Shown one piece after another: positions 1 to 8,754 of a stretch of DNA of 64,000 nt; the stretch's first letter is position 1; each line of letters starts with the position of its first letter. The notes under the pieces were generated by a model. That model had not been told where the DNA came from and did no database searches. It worked only from the letters and a program-made list of their open reading frames with translations. Source of the stretch: Brucella thiophenivorans (lineage in GTDB: Bacteria; Pseudomonadota; Alphaproteobacteria; Rhizobiales; Rhizobiaceae); the NCBI RefSeq assembly GCF_002252445.1, contig NZ_NNRJ01000049.1, forward strand, positions 1 to 64,000, given 5' to 3'. The position numbers were made by a program, and so were the translations under genes.

Positions 1-244
1 CCAATTTGAAAACCCAGTTTATGAGTGTGCGACCTAATTTACAATCTCCATAAAATTCCCCGCAACTGATTCCCAGTAGTGACACCAGTTTCAATTATGC
101 AGAAGTTCACAGTCATCGCCGTATATTTGCGGGCCGAGCTAGATTATGGCTAGGTTATCTTGTATGACAGGTCAGAAATTACGACAAGTATCCGTCAATT
201 ATTTCCATGGGCTCTCTACTAATTAATCTAAGTTTAACAATATG
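1..244. other. Intergenic region downstream of otsA
   Basis: No open reading frame with a credible ribosome binding site, no RNA gene and no strong hairpin was seen here. It is the 3' flank of the trehalose operon, which is transcribed towards the window's left edge. I see nothing further in it. Confidence 0.5.
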
Positions 245-1624
245 CTAAAGGTTATCTTGCAGTGCATTCAGGTAATTTTTACACCAAGTAAACACGTTGT
301 TTTCCTTGATTATTTTAATGATCGTTGAATGCCGCTCCTTTCTCTGATCCAATGGCATAGATACCGCACGACCGATCGCGTCAGCAATACTTTCCACGTC
401 ATAAGGGTTAACCAACAAAGCGCCAGTTCCGAGTTCATGTGCTGCGCCGGCAAAACGCGATAAGACAAGGACACCAGGATCTTCGGGATTTTGCGCGGCA
501 ACATATTCTTTCGCGACAAGGTTCATTCCGTCACGCAGAGGAGTTACCAATCCCACTTTTCCCATACGGTAAATAGCCGCCAAAACGTTTTGGCTGAAGG
601 CGCGGTTTACATAGCGCACCGGCGTCCAGTCCAACCGTCCCATTGCACCGTTTATATGGCCGGCAATCTCGGCGACCTCACGTTGCAGAGCATCATATTC
701 ACCAACACCAGAGCGGCTTTTAGGCGTTACCTGCAAATAGGTCACTTTTCCATGCCATGCAGGATTTACCTCAAGAAAGCGCCGGTAGCCTGTCAGTCGT
801 TCGGGAAGCCCTTTTGTATAATCCAACCGGTCGACACCGACGATCAGGTCGCGGCCTTCGAGCGAGGTTCGGAAGCGCTGTAAGGTGGCGCTGTTATTAA
901 GCGTTTCGGCCGTTCGTATAAAAGCGTCTGTATCGATGCCGATTGGAAAAGCGCCGATGCGGAAACGACGATTTGGGTTCTCAAAGAGACTAGGGTTACC
1001 GTTAACCGGCTTTGCCAGACCTCCCCGTTTAAGGCATAGCGCGAAGTTTTCAGCATCATCTTCTGTTTGAAAGCCGATAAGGTCGAGTGCGGTCATAGCG
1101 CGTAGAAGTGTGTCCTGGACAGCGAGCGTGAAAAACACGTCCGGGGATGGCCATGGAATGTGCATGAAAAAACCCATGCGGTTTTTCAAGCCCATCTGCC
1201 GTAGTTCAGCGGCAAGCGGTAGCAGGTGATAGTCATGTATCCATATAAGATCATCATCTTTGATAAGCGGTGCGAGACGCTCGGCAAACAGACGATTTAC
1301 CCGCAAATATCCCGCCATGTCGCGCCGGGCATAATCAGTCAGATCAATTCTATAATGACAAAGCGGCCACAGAACACTGTTTGCAAGCCCCTTATAATAT
1401 TCTGCGAGATTGCGATCAGACAAATCAGTCAGGGCATAGGTAATGTGGCCTTCCTGACGTGTAATGAGGGGGCCGGGGCTATCCTCACCACTTGATTTTC
1501 CCGACCAGCCCATCCAGATACCTCCGCGCTCGTTGAGCGCTGCGTGAAGAGCAACAGCCAGCCCTCCGGTTGGTGGTTTGTCTGGGTCGGGTACACGATT
1601 TGAAACGACAATCAACCTGCTCAC
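245..1624 (-). CDS. otsA: Alpha,alpha-trehalose-phosphate synthase (UDP-forming), GT20
   Basis: Cytoplasmic enzyme making trehalose-6-phosphate from UDP-glucose and glucose-6-phosphate, the first step of OtsAB trehalose synthesis. The 459-residue product starts VSRLIVVSNRVP and carries family hallmarks: the N-terminal glucose-binding GG loop (PPTGGLAVAL), WIHDYHLLPL, the HIPWPSP segment, VDRLDYTKGLPERL and the nucleotide-sugar motif DGMNLVAKEYVA. The length is normal for OtsA. I chose the GTG at 1624 because GGAGG lies 7 bases upstream and the GTGA sequence overlaps the stop of the preceding GH15 gene by 4 bases, indicating translational coupling. A longer in-frame reading extends to 1708, but that part is only readthrough of the upstream gene's 3' end. 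Last gene of an operon with otsB and the GH15 gene. Confidence 0.95.
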   Translation of the reverse strand: MSRLIVVSNRVPDPDKPPTGGLAVALHAALNERGGIWMGWSGKSSGEDSPGPLITRQEGHITYALTDLSDRNLAEYYKGLANSVLWPLCHYRIDLTDYARRDMAGYLRVNRLFAERLAPLIKDDDLIWIHDYHLLPLAAELRQMGLKNRMGFFMHIPWPSPDVFFTLAVQDTLLRAMTALDLIGFQTEDDAENFALCLKRGGLAKPVNGNPSLFENPNRRFRIGAFPIGIDTDAFIRTAETLNNSATLQRFRTSLEGRDLIVGVDRLDYTKGLPERLTGYRRFLEVNPAWHGKVTYLQVTPKSRSGVGEYDALQREVAEIAGHINGAMGRLDWTPVRYVNRAFSQNVLAAIYRMGKVGLVTPLRDGMNLVAKEYVAAQNPEDPGVLVLSRFAGAAHELGTGALLVNPYDVESIADAIGRAVSMPLDQRKERHSTIIKIIKENNVFTWCKNYLNALQDNL

Positions 1625-3435
1625 AGAACTTCCTCCCACGATCTTGAGAGAGCCATCGCCGCGTTGATCAGTCCAACCATCGAATAAGTCTGTGGAAAAT
1701 TGCCCCACAATTCGCCGCTTTCGACATGCACTCCTTCAGACAAGAGACCTAGGTGATTTCTGCGCAACAGAACCTCATAGAATATTTCCCTCGCTTCGGC
1801 CTTACGGCCTGTCCTGACAAGTGCATCGATCAGCCAGAACGTGCACGCAGTAAATGCAGTCTCCGGTGCCCCAAAATCGTCAGGGGCTCGATAGCGATAA
1901 AGATGATTACCGAAGCGCAACTCGCTCTCACAGGCCGCAACTGTTGCCAGAAAACGTGGATCATCCGGCGGTATAAAGCCGGTTTCGGCCATCAGAAGCA
2001 GGCTGGCATCAAGCTCTGTCCCTCCGAATGTGGAGACAAAACTGTTCCGCTCTGCGCTCCATGCATTTTTTAGAATGAACTCGCGAATACGCAATGCACT
2101 GGCAGACCATCGCTCTAAGGACTCAGTCAGATTCAGCTTTTGTGCGATGCGCGAAAGCCTGTCACAGGCAGCCCAGCACATGAGCGCGGAATGTGTATGA
2201 ACGTCATTTCTTGTTCGGAATTCCCAAAGTCCTGCGTCAGGTTTGTCCCAACGGGCTTCGGCTTCAGCGCCTAAACGCTCTAATCTACGGAAAAGTTGTT
2301 CTCCACCTATGTTGGGCAAGCGCTCATCGAAGAAGTATTGAGTTGCAGCCAGAATGACTGATCCATAGCCATCATTTTGAACCTGCGTCCAGGCAGCATT
2401 GCCGCGTCTTACCGGGCCAAATCCCTTGTATCCCTGGAGGCTGGGAACGGTATGTTCGTCGACCTCACGCTCCAGACCTAGCCCGAACAACGGTTGCATA
2501 TAGCCATCAGACGATCCTGCTACGATATTTGACACATAAGTGAGATAATCTTCCATGGTCAGCGTTGCGTTAAGACTGTTAAGTGCTTTCACAGTGAAAT
2601 AGGAATCCCGCAGCCAGCAGAAACGATAATCCCACGTGCGCTCGCTATCTCCATATTCAGGGATTGATGTTGTAAGTGCCGCGACGATCGCCCCAGTTTC
2701 TTCATTTGAACAAAGCTTGAGCGTTATCGCAGCACGAATAACAATGTCCTGATAATCGGCAGGCAATGCCAGGCTACGAACCCATTCAGTCCAGTAGGTC
2801 TGAGTTTTCTGCTGAAATAAACGGGCAACGGCCATCGGGCTGTCTGTCAAGCGCTCATCTGGTCCAAGAATAAATGCCAAAGGCCGGTCCAGAAGAAACT
2901 CAGTTTCGTTGAGTACATAATCAACGGCCGCATTTGTGGTCATTCTTAGGATCTGATTTCCGAGAATGTAGCGAACATGGCTCGTGCCCCTTGTCGTATC
3001 GGGTTTTTGTGCGCCATAATTATAGCGGGGTCTGAGTGATGAGCTGATAAATGGAGAGCCGGACAAAGCTTCGACAATGCGCACGAGAGTGAAGCCACGA
3101 AAAATGCGCCCTCCCATTTTGTATCGAGGCGCAAAATCTGTGATCTTAGCCTGATTGCCATGCTTGTCTGTCAGTATCGTTTCCAAAATAGCGGTGTTGC
3201 GAACATAATGCTGTTTGCTGCTAACCTGATCAGCCAACCGAAATTGCCACATCCCATCTATTTCATCTTCACTTGGATTGAGCAGTCCGCAAAAGACGGG
3301 GTCACCATCCATGCGTGGCGCGCACATCCACGAAACACCGGCGTCGCGACTGATAAGCGCTGCAAGTGAGGCATTTCCGACAACCCCGAGATCAAGGGAC
3401 TGCGAAGCTCGTAAACCAGTATCTAATCTATTCAT
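1621..3435 (-). CDS. Glycoside hydrolase family 15 protein (glucoamylase/trehalase-like)
   Basis: A 604-residue GH15-type (alpha/alpha)6-barrel hydrolase. Family motifs are visible: WDYRFCWLRDSYF near residue 268, GLWEFR with the likely catalytic acid Glu near residue 405, a histidine-rich HTHSALMCW stretch just after it, and a C-terminal GELWGNFPQTYSMVGLINAA block typical of the bacterial glucoamylase/trehalase group. There is no signal peptide, so it acts in the cytoplasm. It sits between otsB and otsA, overlapping each by 4 bases (ATGA at the start, GTGA at the end). In actinobacteria related GH15 enzymes hydrolyse trehalose; here the substrate could be trehalose or a maltodextrin, and context favours a trehalose-related role. 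That substrate is an inference. Confidence 0.85.
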   Translation of the reverse strand: MNRLDTGLRASQSLDLGVVGNASLAALISRDAGVSWMCAPRMDGDPVFCGLLNPSEDEIDGMWQFRLADQVSSKQHYVRNTAILETILTDKHGNQAKITDFAPRYKMGGRIFRGFTLVRIVEALSGSPFISSSLRPRYNYGAQKPDTTRGTSHVRYILGNQILRMTTNAAVDYVLNETEFLLDRPLAFILGPDERLTDSPMAVARLFQQKTQTYWTEWVRSLALPADYQDIVIRAAITLKLCSNEETGAIVAALTTSIPEYGDSERTWDYRFCWLRDSYFTVKALNSLNATLTMEDYLTYVSNIVAGSSDGYMQPLFGLGLEREVDEHTVPSLQGYKGFGPVRRGNAAWTQVQNDGYGSVILAATQYFFDERLPNIGGEQLFRRLERLGAEAEARWDKPDAGLWEFRTRNDVHTHSALMCWAACDRLSRIAQKLNLTESLERWSASALRIREFILKNAWSAERNSFVSTFGGTELDASLLLMAETGFIPPDDPRFLATVAACESELRFGNHLYRYRAPDDFGAPETAFTACTFWLIDALVRTGRKAEAREIFYEVLLRRNHLGLLSEGVHVESGELWGNFPQTYSMVGLINAAMALSRSWEEVL

Positions 3436-4157
3436 TCAACGAGTTTCCTGATCCATTTGCGGAAAAGCTGAGGGCTTTCTGCCACCAGCATTGCATTTGT
3501 TTTAAAGTCCTCAGTTGGAGAGCCGATGCGGATGCTCACACCATGCAGCCGATTTACCGTTGAAAACATGGCTTCGTCAGTGTGATCATCACCCGCAGCA
3601 ATCGGACGCTTTCCTTTGAATGGCTCCGTTGACATCAGCGTTTCAATGGCAGTGCCCTTGTTGCTGGCAGAAGGCTTGAGTTCGATTACAAATTTACCCG
3701 CTTGCAACTCGAATTCTGGGCCCGCAATTTGACTTGCATCAGACATTAGTCGCCTGACCAAATGTTCCTGATGCGGGGTCTGGCGATAGTGAACAGCGAA
3801 GGCCCGACCTTTGTCTTCAAACACAAGGTCCGCGATCATTTTTGCAGAGTGTCGCGTTTTTTCGCGGGCTTTGTTGAAAGCTGAAGATGCATCTCCAGCG
3901 AAAATTTCAGTGGATCCATGAGATCTGATTTCTGCGCCGTGCAAGCCCGCTACAGTTAAATGATGTCCGGGAAGCAGCCGATCAATAAATTCAATGGACC
4001 GGCCGGAAACAATTGCAATGGCGCCATCTGTTTCTTCGGCCATTTTTTGCAACACAGCCTGCAGGCCATCTTCGACAGACACTTCATCAGGCGTTGGAGC
4101 CAAGTCCAGCAACGTTCCGTCCAGATCGAAAAAGAAACAGTATTCTCTTAAATTCAT
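3432..4157 (-). CDS. otsB: Trehalose-6-phosphate phosphatase
   Basis: HAD-superfamily phosphatase removing phosphate from trehalose-6-phosphate, the second step of OtsAB synthesis. The 241 residues show HAD motif I DLDGTLLD at residues 11-18 with the nucleophilic Asp, VSGRSIEFIDRLLPG, GLHGAEIR, ELKPSASNKGTAIE with the motif III Lys, and the motif IV acidic cluster AAGDDHTDEAMF. Length and motif order match OtsB. It is the first gene of the operon; its stop overlaps the GH15 start (ATGA). Order otsB-GH15-otsA differs from the enterobacterial otsBA pair in having a hydrolase between. Confidence 0.95.
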   Translation of the reverse strand: MNLREYCFFFDLDGTLLDLAPTPDEVSVEDGLQAVLQKMAEETDGAIAIVSGRSIEFIDRLLPGHHLTVAGLHGAEIRSHGSTEIFAGDASSAFNKAREKTRHSAKMIADLVFEDKGRAFAVHYRQTPHQEHLVRRLMSDASQIAGPEFELQAGKFVIELKPSASNKGTAIETLMSTEPFKGKRPIAAGDDHTDEAMFSTVNRLHGVSIRIGSPTEDFKTNAMLVAESPQLFRKWIRKLVE

Positions 4158-4458
4158 TCATCAGCAAATAGGAGACACGTCGCAGTTGGCAACCCGTTTG
4201 TCGAGTTTGACCTGATTTTGAACCAGTTTATGTTTCGGGGGGATTGCCGTAACCCACACTTCGACGGAAATAAACAACAAAATCAACAGGATATAGGTAG
4301 TATATCTGATAAGCACCAAACACGAAACTGGGTTAAACTCAGACAGAATTCAACAGTATCAACCCAAAATCACGATTTTCGCGCTGATAATAAGATGATG
4401 CGAGCCGTGTAGTTCTCGCAGATTGGTATGGTGTGGGTGTCTATTCAATCCATTTTGA
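4158..4458. other. Upstream region of the trehalose operon
   Basis: About 300 bases between otsB and the HlyD fragment. It must hold the otsB promoter, but I could not fix a convincing -35/-10 pair nor an EcfG-type stress promoter. Short plus-strand readings here lack ribosome sites and look spurious. Confidence 0.4.
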
Positions 4459-4803
4459 TTAGCTAGATGTATCTACACTGGTGTGTACGGACATGCCGGG
4501 CCTAATGTGCTCAACCGCATCTTGACCGCGTTCAAGGCCTATTTTTACTGTTAGACGCTGCACGACTTTGATGAGATTACCACTGGCATTGCCGGTTTTG
4601 AGCACGCTGAACTCGGTACCGGTGGCAGGAAAGATTTGCTCCACGACGCCTTGCAGCATCGCCCCATCGAGAGCGTCGACGCTAATGGTGGCGGGCTGGC
4701 CAGTCCTCATGTTCTTCGTCTGCGTTTCCTTAAAGTTCGCAACAACCCATGTTTCCTCGGGAACGAGCGACTGGACTTGCCCTGAATTAGTGGAGAGTTT
4801 CCG
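4459..4803 (-). pseudogene. HlyD/EmrA-family membrane fusion protein, C-terminal fragment
   Basis: Only the C-terminal ~110 residues of a multidrug-type adaptor survive. The translation contains VPEETWVVANFKETQTKNM then RTGQPATISVD, an exact fit to the EmrA/HlyD beta-barrel core (WVVANFKETQ..MRxGQP), and ends LRPGMS-like IRPGMSVHTSVDTSS before a TAG/TAA region. Upstream the frame runs straight into an IS3-type transposase tail whose own stop lies at 4787-4789, so the gene was truncated by an insertion or later deletion. An ATG at 4710 opens an 83-residue frame inside the fragment but it is not a real start. No partner EmrB-type transporter is next to it. Confidence 0.75.
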
Positions 4804-4960
4804 GCTCTAGATTTCGCATTGTCATCTCATATGAGATTGGCGATTTATATCGCAGTGCGAAATGTCTTCGGCTGGAATTATAGAAGCCATCAATATATTG
4901 TCCAATAGCCTTAATGGCTTCAATTCTTGGTTGAAACACCGTGCGTATCCGTCGTCATAT
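4787..4960 (-). mobile_element. IS3-family transposase OrfB, C-terminal remnant
   Basis: On the minus strand a short frame reads VFQPRIEAIKAIGQYIDGFYN followed by SSRRHFALRYKSPISYE and ends with a TAA at 4787. This is the C-terminal end of an IS3/IS150-type DDE transposase (pattern EAI..I..YI..FYN..R.H..L.Y.SP..YE). The rest of the element is missing; a stop precedes it near 4955. It abuts the truncated HlyD gene and is followed by a different IS3 remnant. Confidence 0.65.
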
Positions 4961-5018
4961 AAAATTGGACATCAGAGCGGCTTGATTATTGGAGGCTCTG
5001 GTTCGTTTGTGAGACTGA

Positions 5019-5625
5019 TTATGCCGCTTGTTTTTTATGTTGCAAGCGGCGTTGGTGGATTGTCAGTTTCTTGATCTTGTCCCTTTCTCTCAAGATGGCT
5101 TTGTCGCGTCCAAAATAGACGTCGGTGGGCGTGACGTTTTTCAAGCTCTCGTGGTAACGCTGATTGTTGTAGTATTCCACGAAGGTTCCGATCTGGTGTT
5201 TAAGGTGGCCCGGCAGGTCGTAATTTTCCAGTAGACCCCGGTTCTCCAGGGTCAGATCGGCGACGTATTCCTTCAACGACAAAGCTTCAGAGCGAAGGTC
5301 CTTTACTTCCGGCGACGTAGCTTGCCGTGCCGTGTTGCCCCCAGAGCTGACGCTTGCCCGCTTCCAGGAACTCCTTCGACCAACTGTAATAAAGGCTTTC
5401 GGCGATGACTTCGCGGCGGTACAACACAGAGATGCTTTCCTCTACCAAATAGGTTTGACGGGTCTTGCGACGGATGTTTTTGACAAGCTTGTCCGCCGCG
5501 TCCTCCGATGTCCCGGATGTCTTGTTCATCTTCAATCCATGAAAGTTATGATGAACCAGAAATCCTCCTTTGTCCACGCGACCTAAATCTGTCCCAAGGG
5601 TGCTGACTTCAGACAATCCATACAT
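5019..5625 (-). mobile_element. IS3-family element remnant (OrfA fused by deletion to OrfB tail)
   Basis: Two overlapping minus-strand frames form a decayed IS3-type transposase. The first (from 5625) has KLVKNIRRKTRQTYLVEES and SLYYSWSKEFLEAGKR, an OrfA helix-turn-helix region with about 16 residues missing in the middle. A frameshift near 5340 moves into a second frame reading SPEVKDLRSEALSLKEY then ADLTLENR, which jumps directly to the OrfB C-terminus (HQIGTFVEYYNNQRYHESL, NVTPTDVYFGRDKAI). The catalytic DDE core is deleted, so it is inactive. A GCCGCTTG/CAAGCGGC inverted repeat at about 5032-5060 overlaps the final codons. Confidence 0.8.
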
Positions 5626-5626
5626 A

Positions 5627-6150
5627 AAAGGCCATCAGAGATAGAAGGCCATCAGAGATAGAAGAGCGTTCAATATGGGGTCATTGGGAAGGTGACCTGA
5701 TCAGCGGTTCTGGAAATACACATATCGCCACATTAGTCGATAGAAAAACACGATTTCCGATGCTGCTTAAACTCCACGGCAAAGATACAATCTCCGTAAC
5801 ACGGGCGCTTGTAAAGCAATTTAAAAACCTACCCCATGTATTACGAAAAAGCCTGACTTGGGATCGTGGTATGGAGTTGGCAAAGCATCAAGAGTTCACA
5901 GAAGCAACAGGCATGCCTGTTTATTTTTGCGATCCGCAAAGTCCATGACAAAGAGATACGAACGAAAATACAAACCAGCTTTTACGGCAATCTTTTCCAA
6001 AGAAAACTTGCTTGAAGCAACATTCATCCAAGATGCTCGAACAGGTGGCCGATCAACTCAATTGCAGCCCCAGAAAAACATAGGCTATCAAACGCCACGA
6101 ACCGCCATTTTATATGACGTTGGGTTGACGGGGGTGAATCTACATCGCTT
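5627..6150 (+). mobile_element. IS30-family transposase remnant
   Basis: Plus-strand frame reads IWGHWEGDLISGSGNTHIA, LVDRKTRF, SLTWDRGMELAKHQEF, VYFCDPQSP, then a TGA replaces the Trp codon of the usual SPWQRGTNEN motif, and continues QRDTNENTNQLLRQSF and LNCSPRKT before a further frameshift. These are the DDE-domain motifs of IS30 transposases. The N-terminal half is absent. A perfect 17-bp tandem duplication at 5628-5661 disrupts the segment just before the RSIWGHWEGD motif. Premature stop, frameshift and truncation show that the element is dead. Confidence 0.85.
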
Positions 6151-6154
6151 TTAT

Positions 6155-6391
6155 TCATAAGTCTCGTTCCTGATGCGAAAGGTTGGCCCTCTTTCGAAAG
6201 CGCGCCAGTTTCTGACTCCTGTCCTTATGCGGACGCGCAAGTAAATTTTTCTCAGCAAAATTACGCCGCCAACACTCAAGTGTTGACTCGCCAATTCCAA
6301 AAACACCGACAAGCGACGAAATGCTTCAGCCGCTTGGAGTGAAAATTCAAACGGCTTCGCGTTTAAACTCTTCGGTACATTCGCGCTGCAT
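6155..6391 (-). mobile_element. IS3-family OrfA remnant
   Basis: Minus-strand frame begins MQRECTEEFKREAV, has two stops, and continues LVGVFGIGESTLECWRR with a downstream basic tail ending at a stop at 6155. The TEEFKREAV...LGIG.STL..W pattern is the N-terminal helix-turn-helix of IS3-type OrfA proteins. It is distinct from the two remnants at 4787-5625. Identification rests on a short motif. Confidence 0.55.
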
Positions 6392-6454
6392 CAACTCTAA
6401 GCCTCCTGTCCGTTCTTTCTAACAGAAGCCCTTCACTTTTGATGGGGAAGTTCA

Positions 6455-6763
6455 CCCGTTTATAGACTTCGCTGCGTCGGCAGTCGCCCGTTTGCGTTCA
6501 CACTGGCGTCGATGATTGTTCCTCGTATTGTCCTTGCGGTGGGGCCGTTTAATCTGTTCGCTCAAATAAGGCTGGTCGCAACAAATTAGGGCTTGGTCAT
6601 GGGCAATACCGTTTTATCAATCCCCTTCACCTTCATCGCGATTGCAGCCGCGCTCAACAGTTACGATTGGCAGCCTGATCAGGCAGCTTTGTCTTTGGGC
6701 GCAAGTCGCTTTCAGAAACCGTCGTGGGTTAAATGCAGAAAAAGTTGCGGTTCTCCTGACTGA
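6455..6763 (+). pseudogene. ABC transporter permease fragment (spermidine/putrescine PotC-like)
   Basis: A plus-strand frame reads AFTLASMIVPRIVLAVGPF, a stop at TAG near 6587, then NTVLSIPFTFIAIAAALNSY and QAALSLGAS before a stop at 6761. This matches the inner-membrane permease EAA-loop region of PotC-type importers (VIGHT-L-PF...AA-SLGAS). The in-frame stop and lack of both ends mark it as a relic. No binding protein or ATPase partner remains nearby. Confidence 0.65.
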
Positions 6764-6845
6764 ATGAACGAATTTCTCTCATTTAGGGGCTGTCTGTCAG
6801 GAGGCCTGAAAAACAGGAAATCGTAATAAACCACCCTTAAAAGTA

Positions 6846-6882
6846 TTGACTTTTACGCCTTATTATTCATAACCGACTGGTT
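6846..6882 (+). promoter_or_regulatory. Promoter and operator of the tetR-RND operon
   Basis: TTGACT at 6846-6851 and CATAAC at 6868-6873 are spaced 16 bases and resemble a housekeeping promoter. The dyad AACC-GACT-GGTT at 6871-6882 overlaps the -10 hexamer and lies about 20 bases before the tetR start, the usual place for a TetR-type operator. The assignment is inferred from position and symmetry. Confidence 0.45.
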
Positions 6883-6903
6883 GGTATTTAATTTGGTGAT
6901 GCA

Positions 6904-7470
6904 ATGTCTCGACCTCGACACATAGATCCTGATACAATCCTTGATGCTGCTGAAACGGTCATCTTGCGTGACGGCCTTGCTAAGCTGACGCTTGATGCTG
7001 TTTCGCAAGAAGCAAATGTTAGCAAAGCAAGCGTGCTTTATGATCTTAAATCGAAGCAAGGCCTTGTTCGCGCGATCGTTTCAAGACGTCTTTCCCGAGA
7101 TCAGGAAGCTTTAGAGACGGCAATTGCTGCTTGCTCCAGCAGTTCCAATCCTCCGTTGGCTGGGATGATCGCCTTAACGCGAGAAAAAATATCTGAACGC
7201 GATCGGGTAATCACTATCGGGCTTTGCGCGGCATTCGTTCAAGATGAAGAAATATTAAAACAGGTTCGAACCTATTACAAATCGCTTTCTGATCGGATTC
7301 AAGAAGCGTCCGACAACAAAAAATCCGCAACGCTGGCCCATCTGGCTCTCGAAGGGCTGCGGTCGCTCGAATGGTATGATCTCTACGATTTGACACCTGC
7401 AGCTCGCACGCAAATCCTAGACGAAATTACGCAACTCTCCGGAATTAACGGCCCGCTTGGCGCGACGTGA
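6904..7470 (+). CDS. TetR/AcrR-family transcriptional regulator
   Basis: A 188-residue regulator with an N-terminal TetR helix-turn-helix at about residues 10-55 (ILDAAETVILRDGLAKLTL, then VSQEANVSKASVLYDLKSK) and a helical C-terminal ligand domain of the TetR_C type. It stands 51 bases upstream of and co-directional with the RND adaptor gene, so it is very likely the drug-responsive repressor of the pump, comparable in role to BepR of Brucella. Being first in the operon implies autoregulation through the dyad overlapping its promoter. The inducing ligand is unknown. Confidence 0.85.
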   Translation: MSRPRHIDPDTILDAAETVILRDGLAKLTLDAVSQEANVSKASVLYDLKSKQGLVRAIVSRRLSRDQEALETAIAACSSSSNPPLAGMIALTREKISERDRVITIGLCAAFVQDEEILKQVRTYYKSLSDRIQEASDNKKSATLAHLALEGLRSLEWYDLYDLTPAARTQILDEITQLSGINGPLGAT

Positions 7471-7521
7471 TCTCGCTTAAAAATCAAACTGAATTTGGTG
7501 CTCCAACCCCCTGGATAACAC

Positions 7522-8733
7522 ATGCTATCGACTAAAAAGACCCTCCTTTATGCCACCTCTCTTACAATGCTTCTTATTCTTGCTGCGTGCGGTGAAGGTG
7601 AGCAAGCCGCTTCTGAACAGCAAATGCCTCCGACATCGGTCGGTGTTATTGAAGTGAAATCTGAGAACATTCCGATCATTAGCGATCTTCCCGGACGTGT
7701 TGCTCCCACGCGTATCGCTGAGGTGCGCCCGCGGATTACCGGGATATTGGTTGAACGGGTTTTTGAACAAGGTGGCATGGTAGAGGCCGGCGATGTTCTT
7801 TATCGCATTGATCCGCAGCCATTCCGTGTACAAGTAGAGAGCGCCAAAGCCACGCTGCAAAGAGCTGAATCTGTTCAGATGCAAGCCAGGCAGACACAGG
7901 ATCGCCAAAAAAATCTCGGCTCACGAAACATAGTTTCGACCCAACAGGTGGAGAACGCGGTTGCAGCGCTTGCGCAGGCGGATGCGGATGTCGCGATTGC
8001 AAAAGCCGGTCTTGCTTCGGCTGAACTCGAATTGAATTATGCCGATGTGAAGGCTCCTATCTCCGGCAAGATTGGGCGCGCACTGATTACCGAAGGTGCA
8101 CTGGTGAGTTCTACCAATGCAGAGAGTCTTGCGACCATTCAGCAGTTGGACCCGGTTTATGCGGACTTTACACAAACTGCTGGTGATTTGATTAAGCTTC
8201 GCCGTGCCCTTGAGAGTGGTGCAGTTTCCAGCTCGGACGCAGAAGCGGCGACCGTAACATTGATTTATGACGATGGAACCGAATATCCACATAAAGGGAA
8301 GCTGCTGTTTCAGGAAGCGACTGTTGATCAAACAACGGGTCAAGTAACCTTACGCGGCGAGTTTCCAAATCCTGATGGCAATCTTCTGCCTGGAATGTAT
8401 GTCCGCGTTCATGTGGAACAGGGCATCCAGCAAAATGCATTTGCGATCCCCCAACAAGCCATTCAACGAGACAATAGCGGTCAGGCCAGCATTCTGGTGG
8501 TTGGTGCTGAAGATAAAGCGGAGCTTCGCCGCGTTCGAACGGACCGCACTATTGGGGAGCGCTGGGTTATTTCAGAAGGCCTAAAAGATGGTGATCGCGT
8601 CATCGTTGATGGATTCCAGAAAATTGCACCGGGTGCCGCGGTAAATCCAACGCCTTGGCAGGCTGATGCTGATGAAGAAAAATCGGAGACTCAAACGCAG
8701 TCTTCCGATCAGTCCAGCGCGACCAAAGAATAA
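7522..8733 (+). CDS. RND efflux periplasmic adaptor subunit (AcrA/BepD-like)
   Basis: A 403-residue membrane fusion protein linking the inner-membrane RND pump to a TolC-type outer-membrane channel. It has a lipoprotein signal peptide with lipobox LILAAC (lipidated Cys at about residue 23), lipoyl/barrel-sandwich halves (RVAPTRIAEVRPRITGILVE and PISGKIGRALITEGALV), a coiled-coil hairpin at about residues 105-165, and a beta-barrel segment GNLLPGMYVRVHVEQG. The C-terminus is acidic and low in complexity. It is followed after 21 bases by the pump gene. No outer-membrane factor gene is present here, as in Brucella bep loci that share one unlinked channel. Confidence 0.92.
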   Translation: MLSTKKTLLYATSLTMLLILAACGEGEQAASEQQMPPTSVGVIEVKSENIPIISDLPGRVAPTRIAEVRPRITGILVERVFEQGGMVEAGDVLYRIDPQPFRVQVESAKATLQRAESVQMQARQTQDRQKNLGSRNIVSTQQVENAVAALAQADADVAIAKAGLASAELELNYADVKAPISGKIGRALITEGALVSSTNAESLATIQQLDPVYADFTQTAGDLIKLRRALESGAVSSSDAEAATVTLIYDDGTEYPHKGKLLFQEATVDQTTGQVTLRGEFPNPDGNLLPGMYVRVHVEQGIQQNAFAIPQQAIQRDNSGQASILVVGAEDKAELRRVRTDRTIGERWVISEGLKDGDRVIVDGFQKIAPGAAVNPTPWQADADEEKSETQTQSSDQSSATKE

Positions 8734-8754
8734 CGGCAAAGGGATCGATTTTTT

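Noticed and set aside
5032-5060. GCCGCTTG/CAAGCGGC hairpin as a terminator
   Set aside because: It overlaps the last codons of a dead IS3 transposase and serves no intact gene nearby; recorded only within that feature.
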